Part shown: piece by piece, positions 57,500 through 64,000 of the stretch
How the letters are laid out: the number at the start of each line of letters is the position of its first letter
How positions within the stretch are numbered: position 1 is the first letter of the stretch
Origin: Chlorophyllum brunneum
Taxonomy: Eukaryota; Basidiomycota; Agaricomycetes; Agaricales; Agaricaceae
NCBI GenBank assembly: GCA_963576785.1
Contig: OY756149.1
Location: 1,674,001 to 1,738,000, forward strand
DNA: 64,000 nt
Direction of reading: 5' to 3'
Translations under genes and position numbers: made by a program
The notes under the pieces: model-generated
What the model was told of the DNA's origin: nothing
Databases searched by the model: none
The model's input: the letters and a program-made list of their open reading frames with translations, nothing else

Positions 57500-60400
57500 C
57501 TACTCCATTTCCCGCCAAGGCTTGTCAACACCTGCGTCTGGGTCTTCATCAACACCCTTCATAGTCAAGGTTTCCATGCGGCGAGTAAAATCGTTCATAT
57601 CCAGAAGCGCCGTGTCACGAGTAGCATTATCATAACCTCCGGCCTCATCAACAGACACCGATGGATCCCAAGGAATATCCGGTCCCTTCCACCCGTTGTT
57701 TTTCTGGATATAGTTTAGGAATGATCTCCAAAGGGAGTCGAGGCCCAAAACGTTTGGGTCACCAATAATTATAAGTAGGGCCTTTGCTCGGGTGACGGAG
57801 ACTAGAGAGATATGGTGTCCCCTTTTAGAGACGAACAGGCGGAGACGATGAGTTCTCACCATTGAAACGTCTCGGACTTGCGACGAATCCTAGGGTGTGG
57901 CGGACGTCGTACGAGACAAACTCTTTGCTGCTACGTACGGTTGAGATGATGATTACTTTTCGTTCCTGTGTCCTTTGTCAAATTGACAGTCTTCCTAGGG
58001 GACGCTACTACTCACCTGGCCTTGGAATTCTTCTACTGAACCGACTTTGACTTCGCCAGATCCAGCGCCCAGAAGTCTGCGTATCCTTTGACATTGTGCA
58101 TGATATGGCGTAATGACACCAATATCTTGTTCTCCTGCCAATAAATCTCAGTACTCAGGGGAAAGAGTATAACGGGGGCCACAAACTTGTACGGAAGGCG
58201 CGATCTTCCTTTAGTTGATCGACGTATAATTTAACTTGCGTAGCTTCATCAATGTTGAAAAACGAAGGTGAGGAGGCCTCCCTGTCGTCTTTTCCATACA
58301 TCGCGTGGAATACAATCGGGAAATACTTATTGGGTAGATAGGAAGATCCAATGTAAGCGTTAATTTCCTGCCGGGCGCCTAGTGGTTGTAGATCACCACC
58401 ATAGAATTGCTCATTTGGAAACTTGAGGATCGCTTCGTGCGAGCGGTAATTCTGGACGAGCTTGATGATGCTGTTAGGCAGTAGATAAATGAGTTCGCGG
58501 GACAGGTTGCAAGATATATTCGTACCTCCTGCCAGTAGCAACCCCCAAATCGTATGAAGGACGCACCATCAGTCGTTCCAGATAACTCACTTCGAGTCCA
58601 AGTTTGCAGGCAATCCCAGAACGAATGATAGGACCCAGCTGCTTAGGATCTCCAGATAGTACAACATTGGTCGTCAGACCTGTCATCTTCTTGATGGAAA
58701 CAAATACTTCGGGTTCGGTCGCCTGTCCAGCCTCGTCTACAAAAATGTGGCCGAAATGGCCACGCGTCATGCCTATTCCTGAAAGAATGGCTGCAGATAT
58801 ACAGGTAGAGACGATGACTCTGTAGCGCTTCATAGTTGCGATTGGTGGGACCCCAAACGATGGTCGGTTCTCCGAGTCATCGCGATAATATGTGTATGGT
58901 TCGAGCTCGTCAGGCACCTGGTTCTTGTATCGTGAAGGCGCATACATGCGAAACATTTCTTCCCTTCCCACCGTGTCCAGGAGTCTCAGCGCTATGAGGT
59001 CCGTCGCAGAGTTGGATGGGGCGCAGGCGAGAATTTTGGCCTTTGGGTTGCTCCGAAGAAGCTGCTTGATTGCCTCAACGATGGTAATTGTCTTGCCCGT
59101 TCCTGGCCTGTTTCGAATGTAAGCCAAGATAAGACGAAAGAAGAAGACACGCACGGCCCGAAAACTATGAATGGTAGAGATCCCTCAGGCGCTTTGAGTA
59201 TTGACTTAACGGCTTGCATCTGAGCGGGGTTATTCGAGATGAGGGGGTTGAACAACGTAACGTGAGACTGGATAGCAGGGTTCATTGGCAAGTGTGACGG
59301 GTTCGGAAATAGGATACGAGGCTCCGTGAAGGCGGTGTCAAGCGCTTCATGCTGGCGCCTAACGGGTATGCGATTCAGTTTGAAACGGACATGATGCCTC
59401 CGAGAAGACGACCATCCTTGGAAGGACTCATGAAAGCGTAGGCCAACCTCCTGCTGGTGCACGAAATGGACATGCCCTGCAAACCAATGTCCTTGTTCGC
59501 TGTCTTTCTTGCGGACCAGGATACGATCACCTTGGAGAAGAGTGTATAAGTTGCAGAAATTCACCGTCAAAGATCGGTTTACCGATTAGAACACTTGGAC
59601 GCTTTTCAGCCAAACCCGGGACAACGAGGCTAGAGTCCGTGAGAGCGAGCCCCTTGTAAAAACAGTAAAGCTACTTACTGGTAGAGATGCCCGTTTTTGG
59701 CCAGCGTCGAGTCGATCATATCATAACGTTCGAGGTCTTGTCTGTACTATTGTAAGAAGATACCAGAGTTATCAAGGGAATAACAAAGCGTACTCCATCT
59801 TATGCTCCTCAATCCACAACAAAACCTTGAGGTGTCGCCCATGTGATTCTGCATCAAGGGCCCTCGGAAGGAAGGCACGCTGAATCGAGTCAACGTTTTC
59901 TTTCGAGGACGCGGAAGAAGTCGTCAGAGCCGATAGAAGGTGTTTGGGTATATCCGCTTTCGGCAGTCTGGAGACGTAAGGAATGGCGCTCCGAGAAGGT
60001 GGAGCGACACCTTCGACGACCTGGGTTTCCGGTTCCCGTGGTACACGAACCCGTGGAACGTAGGGTGTCCTAGGTTTCAACTGGTCGTGCATCGAAGGGT
60101 CCCCCACGATCGCTTTCGCCGTTCGAGTTATAAGGAAGCGCTTTCTGAGAGTGGAATCCTCTAGCTGGACTTCAACCCTGTCCTGATACCGACCAATGTA
60201 ATCTTGCTTGAAGGTGACATTGATCTTGGTGGCACGCAGAGTGGATAATTGGCGGGTTTTTCCCTCAATTGTGACCGCAAATCTGAACAACGTTCTCAGA
60301 AAATCTCACAGAAAGAGCGAGAGACGTACGGTGATGGTATTTTTCTACGCATAGACCCAATTTCTCCGCTGAGCTTTACGGATACAAGAGATACCTTTGC

Positions 60401-60961
60401 TAAAGGAGCTGTCGCACGAACTTCTATTGACATTGTAACGCCATGGCGTGCAGAATTGGGTTCAACGATGTTGAAATCCAGGTTGCCCTGTATTGCAACA
60501 TCGTTCTTGTCCTTCTCCGCCTCGCTCTGGGTCATTGTAAACGCGGTATACTCTTGGCCACGTTTATGCCGTCGGCTTCCCATGTGGTGTGGCAAGTCAT
60601 AATGAGGGATATGGGCTTGGCAAGTCGCGCAAAATTGGTGAGTGCGTTGGATTCCCTCGGGTAGGTCAGTCTCCGGTTCTATCTCTATCGACACCCCAAG
60701 TAACCTGGCTTTCTTGCCATGTCCCTTGCCATTCTTGTGCTGCTCCCAGACCTTGAAAGACAAGAAACACTTGCAGAGAGAGCAATGCACCACCCTACGA
60801 GCAACTCCTGACTGGTGCTTTCGGCTCGCCAGGTGCTGATCGTAATCACGAATATGGCGACAAATCAAGCTGCACACGTCACATGTGAGAATATTGTGAC
60901 TATGTGGACAATCGACATCATTGCAGGACCCAGAGGCCAATAAGTTGGGGCAGTTTCTCAT
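57500..60961 (-). CDS. SDE3/MOV10-like RNA helicase with zinc fingers, array copy 3
   Basis: ATG 60961 starts directly at the CCCH finger ([21 protein letters not shown]-x8-C-x4-C-x3-H). Three C2H2 fingers follow ([17 protein letters not shown]..., [16 protein letters not shown]..., [16 protein letters not shown]...). The next stretch, [20 protein letters not shown], is nearly the same as in copy 2. The helicase core shows [61 protein letters not shown] and [35 protein letters not shown] text, [10 protein letters not shown] and [13 protein letters not shown] follow. Its C-terminal RecA segment ([11 protein letters not shown]) differs from the S/ALRS version of the others. The tail ends [12 protein letters not shown]. 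Total length is about 1,000 residues. No frame break was seen. Confidence 0.9.
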
Positions 60962-61480
60962 GGCAATGGTAGTGGAGGAAGAAGGGCTGCTGTGGGATTA
61001 TCTTCCCAGGGGCCCTATGTATGGCCATCCCTTTACAGCAGGCGAACAATGATTAATGATGAATGACTAATGACTCCAGAGTAATGACAAGCGAAGGGAA
61101 ATGCGAACGCGCAATTCCGGTGGGCCATACAAGCACGGAGTGCTCAAGGATGGGGGACTGCGAGACTGTTCTCCACACCAGACCTCGATAGGCCTGCGAA
61201 AGCTAAGAGTGGTCTCTTACCTTCGAAACCGACGTAAAGAGTTTCCCGGGTTAGTAGAGGAAGTGGCTTCGTGTATTCCGAAAATCCCCTGCTCTTCATG
61301 CTTCAATATCTCGATCGCCGTAAAGTTTTTCCACGTAATGCCGCGTCGGAGGCCTTGGCAGGAACGTACTTCGAACCATCCAAACTCAAATTATGCATGG
61401 GAAAGGATAGAATGGCAACTCAGGGCGCTAGGTTTTATCTAGAGGTGCAACGAAGTGAAATGGGAGTAGCGTCAAGTGCC
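60962..61480. other. Intergenic spacer between helicase copies 3 and 4
   Basis: About 520 bases separate the start of copy 3 from the stop of copy 4. Plus-strand frames at 61101-61645 overlap the helicase 3' end and have no domain. Nothing else was recognised. Confidence 0.45.
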
Positions 61481-64000
61481 TTACTCGACGTCACGCCACG
61501 GTCTATCGACGCCAGCATCCACATCCTCATCACCAGCACCTTCCATCGTCAAGGCTTCCATGCGACGCGTGAACTCATTCATATCGACAAGAGCCTCACT
61601 TCTTGCTACGAGATCATATCCACCGACCTCATCTACAGGTTCTGATGGATCCCATGGAATATCCGGCCCTTTCCAACCCCCATTCCAATAGATGTAATTC
61701 AGGAAGGCTCTCCACATGGGATCAAGACCCAAGACATGCGGATCGCCAATAACAATGAGGAGCGCTTGGGCACGCGTGACCGAAACTAGCAGTTGAAAGT
61801 TGGTAAGTGTGTCTTTAAAAATAAGTTATGTCACTCACCGTTAAAGCGACGTGGACTGGCGACGAAACCAAGGGTGTGCCTGATGTCGTATGATACGAAT
61901 TCCTTACTACTCCGAACGGTTGATATGATGATTGCCCTTCGTTCCTTTACGAAAATTAGAATGAGTACGTCAGAACGTCAACATACTCCACTTACTTGGC
62001 CTTGGAATTCTTCGACTGAGCCAACTTTAGTCTCATCGGCGATGCCACGAAGAGCATTCCGAATCTTAAGGCATTGTGCATGGTACGGAGTTATTATGCC
62101 AATGTCATGATCGGCTATAGAAATAAATCAGTCCGTACGCGGATGGTGGTGCACAGAACGTGAACATACTCGTCTTGAACTTGCGATCGGCCTTCAGCTG
62201 CTGGACATAGACCCGAGTTTGTGTGACCTCGTCGATATTGAAGAACGACGGAGACGTGGATTCCCGATCATCCTTTCCAGAAACCGAATGGAACACAAGA
62301 GGGAATTTTTTGTTCGGAAGATAAGATGAGCCAAGGTACGCATTAATAATTTTGGGATCGCCGCAAGGTTGCAGGTCGTTAGCATAGAACTTCTCGTTAG
62401 GGAACCTTAGAATGGCTTCGTGGGACCTGAAATTTTTCACAAGCTTGACTATACTAGAATTAGCGGGAAGATAAGCGTCTTGCACGTACATACAACTTAG
62501 TGTGGTACTCACCTCTTGCCATGGCTTGATTTTTGGGTGTATGGAGGTCGCGACATCAGGCGTTCAACGTAGCTCAGTTCAAGACCGAGTTTACTAGAGA
62601 TACCAGAACGAATGATAGGCCCTAGTTGTTTCGGGTCACCAGATAACACAACGTTTGTTGAGTTGTCTGCCATCGTCTTGATAGATACAAATGCCTCTGG
62701 CTCGGTAGCTTGTCCCGCTTCGTCGACGAATATGTGACTAAAGTGTCCACGCGGCATACCAATTCCGAATACGATGGAAGCAGAGATAAGCGTCGATACA
62801 ACGACACGATACCTCTTCATGGTTGCCATAACCGGAACGGAGAAACATGGGCGAGAAACGCCGTTGTTGCGGTAATAGCTGAAGTCCCTTAAAGAGTCTG
62901 GTACCTGCTTCTCGTCTCTCGACGGCGCGTACATCCGGAAAAGTTCTGTCTTTCCAAGGGCGTTACTGAGACGCAAAGCAATAAGGTCCGCGGCGGAGTT
63001 TGATGGCGCACATGCGAGGATTCGAATGTTGGCATCATTTTGGACCAGTTGAAGAATAGCTTCGACAATAGTGATGGTCTTCCCTGTTCCGGGCCTATGG
63101 AAAAGGTATGGGAAACAGCTAGACAATTCGTAGGACGGGTGCTCACGGTCCAAAGACAATGAAGGGTAAAGACCCTGGAGATGCAGCTAATATAGAACTT
63201 ACGGCCTGCAATTGGGCAGAATTCGTGGAAATCAGCTTATTGTTAACCCTGGAGAGTGGTCTTGGAACCATCGTCCTAGGAAGGTGGGAAGAATCGGGGA
63301 AAAGAATACGTGACTCCGTAAATACAGTGTCGAGAGCTTGATGTTGACGTTGGAGGGGGATGCGAGTTAACTTGAAACGAACATGATACTTTTGGGACGC
63401 TGTCCACCCTTTGAAGGATTCGTGAAAAACTAAGCCAACTTCATCTCTACGGACGACATGGACGTGGCCTGCATGCCAATGGCCCGCCTGGTCACCGCGT
63501 TTTCTGACAAGAATTCTGTCGCCTAGAAGGCCCATAGTCAGTACTACTGAAGTGCTGTCATGCGAGCATAAGATATTACCAATGAGAACACTAGGGCGTT
63601 TCTCAGCCAAACCGGGAACGACGAGACTAATAGAGAATCAGAGAGAGCAAGGAGTGAGGATAAAGATACGAACTAATAGTATTTATTGTGCTGGGTTAAT
63701 GTTGAGTTTTCCATATCGTACCTCTCCAGATCCTGCCTAACCAAGAGTCAGAACTCGCGATAAGAAGTACGGTAGCAGTGCATACTCCATTTTATGTTCT
63801 TCCACCCAAAGAAGATTCTTAAAATGTCGTCCATGAGTCTCAGAGTCCAAGATTTTCGGAAGGAAGCCGCGTTGTATAGCATCCAAGTTCTCTTTCGTCG
63901 CTTGAGAGGAGACAGCCAAAGCTGAGAGAAGATGGCTAGGTATCGCGGCGCGAGGGAGTCTGGTCACATAGGGAATGGCGTTTAAGGATGGCGCAGCCGC
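61481..64000 (-). CDS. SDE3/MOV10-like RNA helicase, array copy 4 (5' end outside window)
   Basis: The coding sequence continues past the right edge, so the zinc-finger region is not visible. From the edge inward it reads [66 protein letters not shown], then [16 protein letters not shown] after an intron. [54 protein letters not shown] and LVKNFRSHEAILRFPNEKFY follow. Then come [24 protein letters not shown] sequence, [27 protein letters not shown] and the tail DAGVDRPWRDVE, with the stop just inside 61481. All visible helicase motifs are intact. Its neighbours to the right may hold more copies of the array. Confidence 0.88.

Noticed and set aside
61101..61645. Plus-strand frames of 113 and 124 codons
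   Set aside because: They overlap the 3' end of helicase copy 4 and its spacer, and their content is antisense to conserved helicase codons.

Overview
The window is nuclear DNA from a filamentous basidiomycete, probably an agaricomycete. Almost every gene is broken by many short (about 45-60 nt) GT-AG introns, genes lie close together on both strands, and one protein carries the DUF6535 membrane domain that is typical of Agaricomycetes. No rRNA, tRNA, CRISPR array or intact transposon was recognised. Gene models were joined by hand from open frames, splice signals and family knowledge, so exon edges are approximate unless stated.

Left part (1-16.5 kb): the 3' part of a disordered basic protein; the GPI-anchor enzyme PIG-A/Gpi3 (-); an alpha/beta hydrolase (+); a single-pass membrane protein (-); a DUF6535 membrane protein (+); a broken 2-oxoglutarate/Fe(II) oxygenase copy and a small relic of another; a casein-kinase-1-like kinase (-); and a small unknown protein (+). 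At 16.6-18.8 kb there is a second, apparently intact oxygenase, preceded by what looks like the ruined tail of a second DUF6535 gene. This implies an old duplication of a DUF6535-oxygenase unit.

Middle part (19-49 kb): an SREBP/Sre1-type membrane-bound bHLH factor (-) is divergent from a sphingolipid delta-4 desaturase (+); the short gap between them holds a CACGTG E-box. A stretch rich in paralogue pairs follows: two D-amino-acid-oxidase-like flavoenzymes, two closely related cytochrome P450s, and two small secreted proteins. A third, unrelated and possibly damaged P450, a multi-pass membrane protein, a DUF676 lipase and an oxysterol-binding protein are interspersed. The pairs look like a duplicated and reshuffled metabolic neighbourhood, but no backbone synthase is visible.

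Right part (49-64 kb): four head-to-tail, minus-strand copies of an SDE3/MOV10-type superfamily 1 RNA helicase; the fourth runs off the right edge. Two copies show a complete N-terminal zinc-finger block (one CCCH plus three C2H2) and one has a reduced block. A TMEM242-like membrane-protein gene lies on the opposite strand between copies 1 and 2. SDE3/MOV10 helicases act in RNA silencing and control of transposons and viruses elsewhere, so this array is the most interesting part of the window.
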